Assembly: GCA_013350335.1 (NCBI GenBank)
Contig: CM023535.1
Location: 27,620,617 to 27,684,616, forward strand
Direction of reading: 5' to 3'
From: Chimonanthus salicifolius
Taxonomy: Eukaryota; Streptophyta; Magnoliopsida; Laurales; Calycanthaceae
DNA length: 64,000 nt
Shown here in pieces: positions 52,201-59,752 of the stretch. Within the stretch, counting starts at the first letter, position 1. The number at the start of each line of letters is the position of its first letter. The notes beneath the pieces are model-generated. The model saw nothing but the letters and a program-made list of their open reading frames with translations. It was not told the origin of the DNA and did not search any database. Both the position numbers and the translations under genes were made by a program.

Positions 52201-55200
52201 GGAAACTACCACTAGCTGAGAATTGAAGAGATGAGAAAGGGGGCTTGCCAATGGTGAAAGGCCTGCTTGATTCAGGTATAAAATGGGTAGCAAGGTGTTG
52301 CAGATTGGATTCTCCTACATGTGAGAGGAGCGATGGACGAGAGGAAGGAAAGAGGTTGGGAAAAATCATGGGTTTCTGCTGCTTGAAAGGAGGGATGAAA
52401 GCAGAGGAGGTGTTGATTTCTCATTGCCGTGGTTGAGGGTTTTAGGGTTATCAAGGTGCAATCATATATACAAGTATGGGTAAGGTTAGTAAAAAAAATC
52501 ATTGGGTTGGGAGGGGTTTCGACGAGAATGGGATTTGAGGTATGGGCCCATTAGATTTGAGTGAAAATCAGCTAAAATACATACATTAATGTTTATGAAA
52601 CTAAAAGAAAAACTTATTAGTCAAGCATAAAAGCAATAGTTTTATCATCATCATCATTATTATTATTTTCAAAAGGATGTCTTAAAAGAAATTCCAATCT
52701 CGTCGAAAACAGCTCGGGAAAATTAAAAAAATATGATTTTGGAATTTGCGTAAAACTCGAGAAAATTAAAATCCAAACATAGAGGAGGGTTTGTGCAAGT
52801 TTCCACGGCCATCAGTGTCTCTATTTGATGGGAAAGTATGTGCAATATTGGGGATCTAAGCGTTCAATTCTAGGTTCTTAGTGCATTTTTCAAATAGTTT
52901 TTCTCAAAATGAACACACAAAAAGTAAAATTATCAAAATGCCCCTCCAGCCTCCGAGCTCAGAACTAGGCAAACTTGGGCTCGTTAGAGAATCCAAGCTC
53001 CAACCACCGCTACCAAAACCCGAAAACCACCTTGGAGATCCACAAGTCTCCTCCAAACATTGAACAGTCGGGTCGTTGTAGGGCGTTACACATTTAATTA
53101 GGAGTGAAATTTTACTTGATTTTTAATAATTCTATTTAAATGATGTCTTTTTTTTTTTAACAGTAGCCAAGAGAAATATATTAAAAAAAAGAAGAGTACA
53201 AAGACAAATAAAAAAGGTCTAATAAGAGGGGAAATAAAAAAACAGAGAATACAATGAGTACAAAAGAAAAAAACTTCTCTAAGCAGAAAGTAGGAAAACT
53301 CCAGAAAAAAGGTATGACTCCAAGCTTGGCAAAATAATCTGCCACTCCATTCGCTGCCTGACCGATCTTGACAAAGGATACATCTATCCCCAAAGCCAAC
53401 ATCCTAATTTCCCTAACCACAATGATCAATTTCCTGGGCGGTCATCTTTGATCCTTTGCCCAATTAATTGCATTTGCCGAATCCCCCTAAATAATGAGTT
53501 TTCCTTGACCATATAACTTCCAAATATACAAAGCTCTTCTAATGTTAACAATTTCCACCTCATTGGATTCACTAGTTTCCACCGACTCGTTGAAAACAAT
53601 AGATGTAGTTCCCTCATGATTTCTGAGCACCCCACCTATCCCAACTGGCCCCGGTTTTCCTCTTGCTGCCCCGTCTACATTGAACTTTAAAACATTCTTT
53701 TATGGTGGATTCCATTTATCTTTAGGTTTCATCTTCCTTCTAAATCCATTCATACATTCGTCCCAAGATGAAATGAGGTATGTGAGTCTAAGACCGCTAA
53801 ACTTTGTGCTTGAAAGAAGCCATAGACAAAGCCTCCAAAAAATCTTAAATTTTAAAAATCCCAATATTATTTACCACCACATATTTTCTAAGTTGCATGT
53901 GTATGGGTGTGTGTGTTGAAATCTAATACAGGTGTGAGGTCTTGGACGTGGGGACCAAAAAAAGATAGGACATGGGGACATGGCACCATATGTAAATAAA
54001 CTTAAATCTGAATTTATTTTAAATGAAAATGAGGTGCAAAAATTACACTGTTAGAAAATAATGTACTAGTTTACTCTAAACAGTAACATATTGATATTTT
54101 TAATTTGGTTTTAAGAGGAGAAATGTGTTGTAGTCTTTGGGTCTACTTAGAAAACATTGTTAAAAAGTGTAGAACAGTCCATGAAGAATGGGTGCAAGTG
54201 TCCAACATAGATGCGAGCGTTCGACACGGGTGCACGTGTTTGATACAACACTATTGAATTGGATCTTTACCTAATTGAATTTGACACACGAGTTTCACCT
54301 ACTATTGGATTGAAACTTAATAAAATTGCACCATCATTTACCATTGATTTTGGGGCCATTAACACCTTATATGGAGTCATCTAAATGAAGTTGATTGTTG
54401 GTAGGAACTGTACCAAACATAGACCTCTCTAACGAATTGAGCCCATATTCATAGGTGGGCCGCATGGAGCTCTAACAGTGGGAATCCTTCTTGAATTGTG
54501 GCTCGAAAATACTCTGTTTATAAAATCACAAGAACCCCAAACATTAGTGAATGGGATAATACCATGTGTATCACCCCAAATAGGGCCTACTTTCTCCTTG
54601 AACACCCCTCACACCCATATATCCCCAATGAATTGTATCCTCTTCCATGTTGATCTCATTGTTGAATTAAACCCTCCCAACTAAGTTGGATTAAAGAATA
54701 TTTAGAGTGATCCAAACTTTATGGCCTTCAAAACCATGGTTTACTGATGAATGAAGGCGATTTTTGGTCGGATCCATATTTCATATAAACTCTTCTAACC
54801 TATTCATCTATGTGGCATGAAGTGTGCGTGTGTGTGCGCGCGCGCGTATCCTAGAAAATTTGACCCATGAAAGTTCCTTAAAAACAACCACCATTTTAAG
54901 CCAACACACACACGCATGTGCATGCACACACATGCGTGCACATACATGCACACACATGCGTGCACACACATGCACAAGCGCATGCGCGCACACACACACA
55001 CATGCACACTAGGCACTATATACCCTAGGGCCAACAATTCTCCACCACCAACGGAACTAATGTGTGGGGTCCAACATGAAGTGAAAAAGGAAAAGGGATG
55101 ACTTAGGGCCAAAAATTTTCTACCACCACTAGAACTAATCTGTGGGGCAAGCATGAAGCAAAAAAGGAAATGGAAAAAACGCGGAGGTTGCATTGGATGA

Positions 55201-57455
55201 CCCCTCTCTCTCTCTCTCTCTCTTTTAAAGTAGAGACTGTAAAAAATTTCGTTTAAGATAGTGAGATACAAAGTGTAAGCAATCTTGTATAAGAGAGTTA
55301 TACAAGACTTGATGCAAAATCAAAATACCTGGCAAGAGAAATATAAATACTATTTCCCTAAAATGAAATAAAAGAAATCCTGATCCTATAAACCTTGAGT
55401 GAAGTCCAAAATTAGTGAAACCGATGTAATAAGCTCCTCAAATAAGATAAATCTTAAGCACCCTTCTCCTTGAGTCAAGTCCAAGATCAGAAGATCTCCA
55501 CTGTCGGCCTTTGCTTCTGCACTCCAACCTTGGCTAGGAAGTCTGCAACGCTGTTTGTCGAGCGTGCAACATGTGTGAAGCGGATGTCTCCGTTTCCACA
55601 CATTCTTCTGATGTCCCTAACAATGCTAACCATCTTTCAAAGGGGATTCATCTTGTCACTAGCCTAAGTCATTGCATAATAGAGTCGCTTTCGATAATGA
55701 GGTTTTCATTCCCAAAGCTAGCCCAAAGATGCTCATCTAATTGCCCGTAATTCCACTTCATTAGATTCATAACCCTTCTGGGTCCCCTATTGTCATGAAC
55801 CACTCCCCCAATCTCAGTCGGATTAGGTTTACCCCTAGCGACACCATCAACATTAAACTTACAAAAACCTATTGCAGGCTTCTTCTATTCCACGTTGGGC
55901 TTCCTACTTGTTTTTTTCCCCTCTCTCCCCCCTCATGCATCCCTTTTATGACAGATAGAAATCTTCTGGTGTGCAGTTAATGAATTCCTTACATAGTGAG
56001 AGCCAACCCACAAGATTTCACTTTGCCTTTTCAAAAACGTCCCTTATATTCTTCATTTTTCCTTCAAAGATTCTACCATTTCTTGACCCAAAAATTCGCT
56101 GCTGGAATCAACTTTCACGCCATCCTCCTACCTACAAACGGACCCATTGCCCACTCCAATACCACCTCCCCCACCCTATTGTCTAGGACCTAGGCACAAC
56201 CCATCAAATTAAGGAACAATCGCCATACACCTCCGGTAAATAGACATTTGCATATCAAATGGTCCACTGGATCCTCCTCCACATATAAAACACACAACAC
56301 CGAAGCTCCCTTCGGCAGAAGGCCTCGACTCCTAAGGCTACATTTGATTGAGATCTTACCTTTTTATTGTGGCCCACATGAAGATTTGAACTCTAGGGAG
56401 GGTCTTATTATTCTAAGCTAGCTTACATGGTGGGGTGCACTTTGGCCATGGGAGTAAACCGACCTTAGGATGGATTTGATGGGAAAACTCCAGAAAGATC
56501 AATGGACCAAATCCATTTATCCTCTTCTTCCATAGACATCTGTGTTTCACGTAGAAGTCCCTTCAACGAGTGAAGTTGGTCCTCAAATTCCCTTAAACCC
56601 CTTCTGAAAGCAATGGACCATTGAGGCTCCCATTGGTCTCATTGTAATAGTCATTCACTAAGGCATCCTTTTTTATTACTGCTCTAAATAGCCTAGGGAA
56701 AACCTCACAAAGATCTCTCTCCCCCACCCAATTGTCCTTCCATAATAAAATCTTATTTTCTTTGCCCGTTAAACCTCTAAAACCTCCCTTCAATGCTGCA
56801 ACTATTTGCCATCCCCATTTCTTAATTTAATGATGGTTTTAACTACTAAAGAACCCTGCCTAGTTGCCACCCCCAAGATCGTCCACCCCATATCTAGCCA
56901 TCAACACCTTTCTCCATAGGGCTTCCTTTTCCTATGCAAATTTCCATGCCCATTTGAGGAACAAGGCATGATTCCTATCTCTAATGCTAAATATTCCCAT
57001 GCCCCCTTCCTCCTTGAGGTTGATGACCTCTTCCCATTTGACCAAGTGAATTCACCTCTTCTCCCCCTTTCCTTTTCATAGAAAGTCTCTTGTAGTTTAG
57101 TTTCTCCAGTTTCCTTGCTACACCCTTAGATACCTTGAACAAGGACATGAAATATGTGGGTAGGTTAACCAAGACAGACTTGATTAGAGTCAATCTACCC
57201 CTCAGGGTGAGACAATTCTTGCTCCAAGCATTCAATCTCTTGTCAACTATTTTACAGTATTCCAAAAGGATTTGGGTTACCCTCAACTGGTAATCCCAGA
57301 TGGGAAAATGGGACTTTACCAACTTAACACCCCATCTCTCTTGCCAACGACTCCACCATCTCAATCTCCAAGCCTATACCAATTAAGTTGTTTTTCCCTA
57401 GATTTATCCTCAAGTTGGATACCTGTTCAAAACATCTCAGAACTGCTTCAAACAG

Positions 57456-57498
<43 letters not shown>

Positions 57499-58479
57499 CA
57501 CCACATAAGCTGCTCTCACAGTGAGAGCTCCATGTGGAGCTCACATATGATCATGGGGTTGAGTGGATAAAATTGCACCCATATTTACCCTTGATTTTTG
57601 GTCCTTTGAAACCATAGCTAGAATCATTGAATGAAGTTGATTTTTATAAACACTATATACAAACGACCCACCCAACACCATGATTATAGGTGACTTCCAC
57701 ATGGAGGTCTCATTGTGAGAGTACTTTATGGGTGTGTGGCTGATATGTATGTGTGGATATAAATATATCCTTGAAATGGTCAAGTTCTTGAAAATGTTCA
57801 CTGTATCTCTAAATATTTCTTCGTAGTAACTGGATAACTTGCCCTTTTGTTACTATTTAATATTAAAAAACACTCATTTTACTGGCTAAGTACCAATTAA
57901 GTATCAAGCAAAAGACCTTTATTGGAAAAAGACTAAAATCTAATTTTAAGTTTCTGATGGATTTTCGGTCCTCATTAATTCAATTTTGACATTTGAATCC
58001 ATGTTATGTTCCTACTAACACTTACTAAAGTGAAAAAAATGAGTAGCAGTGGAGGGAAAATGAACATTTGTTTCATATGGCTTGCCTTTTGGCTTTTGTT
58101 CACTTCACAATGTTAAATGCTGGCTCTGTTCTTGGCATACAATATTAGTTTTTTTTTTTTTTGGCTCAGTGTATGCTTGTATCCAGGTGAAAGGAGCCGT
58201 TTTGCTAATCAGATGAAGGCTCTGAACCGGTTGAAGGCCAAACTACTCATTATTGCAATGGAACAGGGTGTGTACGATGTGAAAAACATCAAAAGAGAAT
58301 CCATTGCAGATGTGTCCCAGGAGGAGGTCCGACTGTATGTTTCTCACCCGTACAAGTTGGTACAAGATGTAAAAACTGGCATCCAATTGCATGACTTGAC
58401 TTCTGTATTAGATGGTAATCTTGAACCCCTTATTGGAGCTCATATCACAAGTAGACGGGCAAAAGATACAAAACAATGA
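20342..58479 (+). CDS. PRFB3: PrfB3: chloroplast peptide chain release factor-like protein (six-exon gene)
   Basis: Coding exons are 20342-20528, 32801-33018, 33445-33645, 43686-43898, 45599-45782 and 58187-58479; together 1296 nt in phase, 431 residues plus stop. The start is the first ATG in the exon 1 frame, followed by a Ser-rich, basic leader of about 50 residues that looks like a plastid transit peptide. Residues about 55-270 form the release-factor PCRF region ([26 protein letters not shown]); residues about 280-360 form the class I RF region ([36 protein letters not shown]). Where bacterial RF2 has SPF this protein has SSF, and the GGQ segment is absent ([15 protein letters not shown]), so it should not terminate translation. 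That matches PrfB3 of Arabidopsis, known to bind and stabilise plastid petB mRNA. Introns are 12272, 426, 10040, 1700 and 12404 bp; all follow GT..AG. Family assignment rests on remembered similarity, not a search. Confidence 0.92.
20529..21085 (+). other. PrfB3 intron 1, first part
   Basis: Intron sequence between exon 1 and the LTR element; ordinary AT-rich, with a T run at about 20840-20850. Nothing else recognised. Confidence 0.6.
21086..21090. other. Target-site duplication, left (GTTCT)
   Basis: Identical to 31556-31560 on the other side of the LARD-like element. Confidence 0.85.
21091..22391 (-). repeat. LARD-like element 3' LTR
   Basis: 1301 bp, aligned end to end with 30229-31555. 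The reverse-strand open frame at 21790-22458 (and its overlapping partners) comes from a TGGGCTTGTGGAT-type low-complexity stretch present in both LTRs; it is not a gene. Confidence 0.85.
22392..23475 (-). other. LARD-like element internal region, 3' half
   Basis: A purine-rich tract (reverse GGTGGAGAG) adjoins the LTR and may be the polypurine tract. A 17-bp GCTGGAACAGTCGAGA-type tandem repeat lies near 22720-22760. No coding sequence recognised. Confidence 0.55.
23481..23688 (-). repeat. Copia 3' LTR
   Basis: 208 bp, TG..CA ends, next to the polypurine tract (23689-23703) on its inner side. Confidence 0.93.
23796..24185 (-). pseudogene. Copia RNase H remnant
   Basis: Reverse frames, shifted several times, show [21 protein letters not shown] and later [12 protein letters not shown] and [10 protein letters not shown] relatives of the copia RNase H C-terminus. 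Degenerate. Confidence 0.65.
24186..25594 (-). pseudogene. Copia integrase C-terminus and reverse transcriptase
   Basis: Three adjoining reverse frames encode [16 protein letters not shown], then [57 protein letters not shown], then [14 protein letters not shown] with an intact YVDD motif, and [13 protein letters not shown]. Breaks near 24660 and 24860 separate the pieces. Confidence 0.9.
25600..26584 (-). pseudogene. Copia GAG-pre-integrase and integrase core
   Basis: Reverse frames give [36 protein letters not shown] (the His-containing pre-integrase segment), [24 protein letters not shown] and [20 protein letters not shown] perfect 29-bp tandem duplication at 25993-26050 shifts the frame within integrase. 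The catalytic core is therefore split and non-functional. Confidence 0.85.
27633..27776 (-). pseudogene. Copia gag start
   Basis: Reverse ATG at 27776. The protein starts [20 protein letters not shown] and continues to [19 protein letters not shown], typical of the copia gag N-terminus (the region before the UBN2-type domain), then meets a stop. Further gag sequence toward 26700 is broken across frames. The leader between the primer site and this ATG is about 0.83 kb. The in-frame extension of the open frame upstream to 28289 is untranslated leader. Confidence 0.75.
28606..28854 (-). repeat. Copia 5' LTR
   Basis: 249 bp. It carries about 41 bp, including a duplicated AATCAATTAC motif, that is missing from the partner LTR. 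The primer site adjoins at 28605. Confidence 0.93.
28860..30228 (-). repeat. LARD-like internal region with diverged tandem repeats
   Basis: At least four diverged units start at about 29068, 29258, 29459 and 29640, roughly 180-200 bp apart. Each begins with an AGAGCTCCAAATCAAGTG-like segment, then (T)GGAAAG, then GAATTTTTCAGAATTTT-like sequence. A partial unit seems to lie at 28860. No protein. Confidence 0.6.
30213..30228 (-). other. Primer-binding site of LARD-like element
   Basis: Reverse complement reads ATTGGTATCCAGAGC directly next to the LTR; a tRNA-iMet type site with one inserted C. Confidence 0.75.
30229..31555 (-). repeat. LARD-like element 5' LTR
   Basis: 1327 bp, pairs with 21091-22391. 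TGATG and CATCA ends form a perfect 5-bp inverted terminal repeat. The open frames at 31035-31383 are again the TGGGCTTGTGGAT low-complexity stretch. Confidence 0.85.
31561..32800 (+). other. PrfB3 intron 1, last part
   Basis: AT-rich intron sequence ending in a T-rich tract (32747-32760 and following) before the exon 2 acceptor. No gene or repeat boundary recognised. Confidence 0.6.
32801..33018 (+). CDS. PRFB3: PrfB3 exon 2
   Basis: Encodes residues 63-135, from [17 protein letters not shown] to [10 protein letters not shown], the start of the PCRF helical region, rich in charged residues. Acceptor is CTAATTTAG before GGCTATT; donor is AAG/GTGCTG. Enters in phase 1 and leaves in phase 0. 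Confidence 0.93.
33019..33444 (+). other. PrfB3 intron 2 (426 bp)
   Basis: The only short intron of the gene, GTGCTG..TGCAG. No inserted element seen. Confidence 0.9.
33445..33645 (+). CDS. PRFB3: PrfB3 exon 3
   Basis: Encodes residues 136-202, [16 protein letters not shown] through the segment [20 protein letters not shown], corresponding to the PCRF coiled and beta region. Acceptor TTGTGCAG, donor GAG/GTTTGA, phase 0 at both ends, 67 codons exactly. Confidence 0.93.
33646..34209 (+). other. PrfB3 intron 3, first part
   Basis: AT-rich intron sequence with no gene and no clear repeat before the Sirevirus-like LTR. Confidence 0.6.
34258..34288. repeat. Poly(G) tract, 31 bp
   Basis: 31 consecutive G. 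On the reverse strand it is poly(C) following CTATTTACCA, the same LTR site that carries poly(C) at 48718-48745. An (AG)n run adjoins on the left. Shadow open frames with poly-Pro result. Confidence 0.9.
34370..34952 (+). pseudogene. LINE 3' tail (RNase H) with 17-bp target duplication
   Basis: TTTTAATTAGTCCGATT is present at 34353-34369 and at 34953-34969, exactly 600 bp apart. Between them, forward frames encode the RNase H end of an L1-type [70 protein letters not shown]. It is 5'-truncated before the RNase H domain and has a T-rich 3' end without clear poly(A). It sits inside the Sirevirus-like LTR. Confidence 0.9.
36682..36740. repeat. (GT)n followed by 25-bp poly(G)
   Basis: GT repeat at 36682-36700, then CTGTTGGGTGGGGGT, then 25 consecutive G (36716-36740). 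Inside the mitochondrial-like insert. Confidence 0.9.
37832..39586. repeat. Three tandem copies of a ~587-bp unit
   Basis: Units start with ACTAGTTGGACTTGAC at 37832, 38421 and 39007 (spacing 589 and 586). The third stops at about 39586, where GGAAGGA is followed by new sequence. Copies differ by scattered substitutions, a few percent by eye. Each contains a forward open frame of about 87 residues (starts at 38172, 38758, 39347) and an antisense frame of 84 residues; neither has a domain I recognise, and the first-copy frames are as intact as the others. Confidence 0.9.
40640..40800. repeat. Palindromic units in Sirevirus-like LTR B
   Basis: GCATCGGACTTCCGATGC (8-bp stem, 2-nt loop) occurs near 40686-40704, with relatives in which the stem is altered on both sides, such as TATTGGACTTCCAATA and TATCGGACTTCTGATA. 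Confidence 0.85.
40849..41285. repeat. 48-bp tandem array (about 9 units)
   Basis: CACCATCGGACTTCCGAAG units recur about every 48 bp (40849, 40898, 40946, 40994, 41041, 41088, 41137, 41185, 41232). Each unit is two 24-bp halves: CATCGGACTTCCGAAGTAC and TATCAGACTTCCTATATA. Long repetitive open frames on both strands (40625-41086, 40793-41320) are by-products. Confidence 0.93.
41654..41879 (+). other. PrfB3 intron 3, short spacer
   Basis: Intron sequence between the LTR and the LINE tail; nothing recognised. Confidence 0.5.
41880..43187 (+). pseudogene. LINE 3' part: zf-RVT and RNase H
   Basis: Forward frames encode the zinc-binding RT-associated domain ([32 protein letters not shown]), then, after frame changes, RNase H pieces ([32 protein letters not shown]). 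It ends in an A-rich tail AAAAAAAAGAAAAAAG (about 43170-43187). 5'-truncated; the target duplication was not identified. In sense orientation in PrfB3 intron 3. Confidence 0.8.
43188..43685 (+). other. PrfB3 intron 3, last part
   Basis: AT-rich sequence up to the exon 4 acceptor. Nothing recognised. Confidence 0.6.
43686..43898 (+). CDS. PRFB3: PrfB3 exon 4
   Basis: Encodes residues 203-273. It carries the most conserved release-factor segments, [20 protein letters not shown] then [11 protein letters not shown]. The tripeptide SSF occupies the place of the RF2 stop-codon anticodon SPF. Acceptor ATTTCAG, donor GAG/GTATTG, phase 0 at both ends. Confidence 0.93.
43899..45598 (+). other. PrfB3 intron 4 (1.7 kb)
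   Basis: GTATTG..TTGTAG. No mobile element with recognisable ends or protein. Confidence 0.8.
45599..45782 (+). CDS. PRFB3: PrfB3 exon 5 (region where GGQ is missing)
   Basis: Encodes residues 274-334 plus one base: [20 protein letters not shown], then an acidic stretch, then [12 protein letters not shown]. The start was set at 45599 (acceptor CTTGTAG) because it keeps phase 0 and begins with TS, matching the RF family TSFAAVEV motif; the nearer AG at 45588-45591 would bring in the in-frame stop at 45596. The donor is TTCAG/GTATTG, phase 1. The catalytic GGQ loop of true release factors should lie here and is absent. Confidence 0.9.
45783..46935 (+). other. PrfB3 intron 5, first part
   Basis: Intron sequence with no gene or repeat boundary recognised. 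Confidence 0.6.
47240..47810. repeat. Palindromic short-repeat array in Sirevirus-like LTR C
   Basis: Repeated elements such as CGACCCCTCGGT, CGACCTCTCGGTG, CGACCTATCGGTG and GACCTGTCGGTAC at intervals of 30-120 bp. Confidence 0.75.
48718..48745. repeat. Poly(C) tract, 28 bp
   Basis: 28 consecutive C after CTATTCAACCATCCT in the 3' part of the solo LTR. Homologous position to the 31-bp poly(G) at 34258-34288. Confidence 0.9.
48810..49480 (+). other. PrfB3 intron 5 spacer
   Basis: AT-rich, ATGCATATGCATG near 48808-48822; no gene or repeat recognised. Confidence 0.5.
49486..50853. repeat. Solo LTR of the LARD-like family
   Basis: Begins TGATGCAAGCC and ends GCCTCCATCA like the LTRs at 21091 and 30229, with identical flanks CACAA at 49481-49485 and 50854-50858. 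By comparison with those LTRs it lies in the same (reverse) orientation. 1368 bp, no internal sequence. It carries a 247-bp internal tandem duplication. Confidence 0.85.
50086..50607. repeat. 247-bp tandem duplication inside the solo LTR
   Basis: Copies start ATGCCATGTGGCTT at 50086 and 50333. Both include GCAAAACAAGCCAATTGGGG and CAAGCATGTGGACTAC. The second copy has extra CCACCTACTC-type units. Confidence 0.88.
50943..53090 (-). repeat. Ty3-type solo LTR, reverse, in intron 5
   Basis: TGTAATGTCC..GGGCGTTACA, 2148 bp, with identical flanks CATTT at 50938-50942 and 53091-53095. Orientation follows the other Ty3-type LTRs (AACCAGCCCAGTGAAG near 51304 is the reverse-LTR landmark). It holds a two-copy tandem array at about 51540-51720 built on GAAACCCGC and CAACCGTC. 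No internal sequence remains. Confidence 0.85.
51540..51720. repeat. Tandem array inside the Ty3 solo LTR
   Basis: Two units of about 115 bp: GCTGGAATGCAACAGGGAAA then CTATGGGGGTCTCAACCGTC, and GCCGGAACGCAAAGGGGAAA then CGATGGGGGTTTCAACCGTC. Confidence 0.8.
53148..53700 (-). pseudogene. LINE 3' tail with RNase H, reverse
   Basis: The T run at 53148-53160 is the reverse-strand poly(A). Reverse frames give [19 protein letters not shown] decay, [34 protein letters not shown] and then [19 protein letters not shown] plus [16 protein letters not shown]: the RNase H end of an L1-type LINE, same family as 18274-18615. Several frame breaks; 5'-truncated. Confidence 0.78.
53701..54285 (+). other. PrfB3 intron 5 spacer
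   Basis: AT-rich, with a loose GTGTTCGACACGGGTGCACGTG repeat block near 54190-54245 (units of about 20 bp). No gene. Confidence 0.45.
54290..54480. mobile_element. Truncated relative of the MITE at 57511
   Basis: Shares ATAAAATTGCACCATCATTT, GTCATCTAAATGAAGTTGATT and a CGCATGGAGCTCTAACAGTG end with the element at 57511-57723. Only one terminal repeat is present. Confidence 0.55.
54820..55008. repeat. Alternating purine-pyrimidine tracts (Z-DNA-prone)
   Basis: GTGCGTGTGTGTGCGCGCGCG at about 54822-54845, then a CACACATGCGTGCACATACA-type minisatellite at 54903-55008. The two are near reverse complements and could pair. Cys/His-rich open frames on both strands are artefacts. Confidence 0.88.
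55023..55190. repeat. Two-copy repeat of about 82 bp
   Basis: TAGGGCCAACAATTCTCCAC at about 55025 and TAGGGCCAAAAATTTTCTAC at about 55107, followed by shared ACTAAT(G/C)TGTGGGG and CATGAAG. A (CT)n run follows at 55204-55222. Confidence 0.75.
55310..57460 (-). pseudogene. LINE 3' half: RT thumb, zf-RVT and RNase H, reverse
   Basis: Reverse frames, high to low coordinate: [40 protein letters not shown] followed by [33 protein letters not shown]; then RNase H traces with [13 protein letters not shown] in the 55.4-55.6 kb frame. This is the RT thumb to C-terminus of a plant L1-type LINE with several breaks. The 5' side stops at the (CT)17 tract. Confidence 0.8.
57461..57495. repeat. (CT)17 microsatellite
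   Basis: 35 bp of uninterrupted CT dinucleotides at the truncated edge of the LINE. Confidence 0.95.
57511..57723. mobile_element. MITE with 33-bp terminal inverted repeats
   Basis: The left end TGCTCTCACAGTGAGAGCTC matches the reverse complement of the right end (TACTCTCACAATGAGACCTC), continuing to about 33 bp with five or six mismatches. 213 bp, no coding sequence. The target duplication is not clear, so the superfamily is open. Confidence 0.7.
57724..58186 (+). other. PrfB3 intron 5, last part
   Basis: AT-rich sequence up to the exon 6 acceptor, with a T run at 58150-58162. Confidence 0.6.
58187..58479 (+). CDS. PRFB3: PrfB3 exon 6 (C-terminus and stop)
   Basis: Encodes residues 335-431 and TGA at 58477-58479. 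It opens with [20 protein letters not shown], the conserved RF helix, and ends [20 protein letters not shown] plus TKQ. The acceptor ATCCAG follows a long T run (58150-58162) that serves as polypyrimidine tract. Confidence 0.93.
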
Positions 58480-59425
58480 TGATCTGTAAACATCAAAGCT
58501 GCACTGTACTGCATTTTATTTTACAATGATTTTCTTCAGTTTGATCCGCTTTCATTAGTGAAAGGCTTGAGAAAACAACTTAAGATGAACTGGATGTAGG
58601 ATTTTATTACACATTGCAGTGTCTACAAAAATGTCTTGTATTCTTCCAAGTTGCAACTACGGTTGCTGACGGATGTTAGCCAATTCAAAGCAGTATCCAA
58701 GATCCCCACATTTCACCTCACTCGGTCCATTTTTGCTCCTAAGCATGAAAATATTTTACATGGTAGCACCCTTAAAAAGGTCTCTGCAGTAATCAATAAG
58801 TTGTGTAACATGATATTCCCAATGCTGCGTTGTGGGTACAATTCGAGCAACATGTGGGATTAAACAGTCAGGACATAAGAGTAATGATATATAATCTTGG
58901 ATAGGTCAAAGGTATCTCATGATTGTCATCAGGACATGTTATCTCTTGATATAGTAATTGGGTCTGGGATAAGATCTTTAGATATTGTGCTTATTTGTAT
59001 GGATTTCACCAATATACTCCAGATATAATACTTGTTCTTTGCTGGAATTTATCATCATCATCAAATGCCACAGTTCCATCTATCTGGGGTAGTGGAATAT
59101 ATATAAACACCAAGTTTATGGACTTCTCTCAAGACTTGTCAAAGCAACATAAAAACCTTCCATAGAGATCTGATTATTTTGAAGAAATTCAAACTGTGGA
59201 ACTCTGAGGGGTTAGCTTGATGGTCAATTCCCACCCTTGTTTGTGGGAGGTATCGGGATCAAGTCTCCCTCAACACAAAAAGGGCCACTCCCCTTAGTTC
59301 TGTACCTGGCTTGTGCGGATTGGTAGATTTACACATGCTCTAAGGATTAGTCCTTGGTCTTCAAATTTTTTTTTTTCAAACTGCATTTTCAGAATGCAAA
59401 TTGACACTCGTTCCATTTTCTCTCT
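58480..59425 (+). other. PrfB3 3' untranslated and flanking sequence
   Basis: Immediately after the stop; no canonical poly(A) signal stands out, so the transcript end is not placed. No other gene seen. Confidence 0.4.
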
Positions 59426-59428
59426 AAT

Positions 59429-59752
59429 GTCTTGTAATTTATGAATAATTTCAGATGGGATTGCCATCTGTTACTTATTTTCAGTATCCTCCTATCATCG
59501 TTGTCATTTGTTATTTTAGACAATGGTATGTACTGCGGTAGTTTTGTTTGACAGTTGATAATAGGTACACTTCTGACTGTAGCATACCTCTTTTTCACGT
59601 TAGTGGCACTCAAAAAACTTGTTCCTATGTATTTCTATTGTCTTGTATTTTACGAATAATTTCAGATGGGATTGTCATTTGTTATTTATTGTCGGTATCC
59701 TCCTGTTATCGGTGTCCTGTGTTATTTTAGACAATGGTATGTACTATGGTAG
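59429..59752. repeat. Direct duplication, 210 bp apart
   Basis: About 113 bp starting TGTCTTGTA at 59429 and again at 59639. Both contain ATAATTTCAGATGGGATTG and TTAGACAATGGTATGTACT. Roughly 85% identical by eye. Confidence 0.85.

Noticed and set aside
54804..55271. Cys/His-rich frames resembling metal-binding proteins
   Set aside because: Translations of CA/TG repeats; they appear in several frames and both strands.
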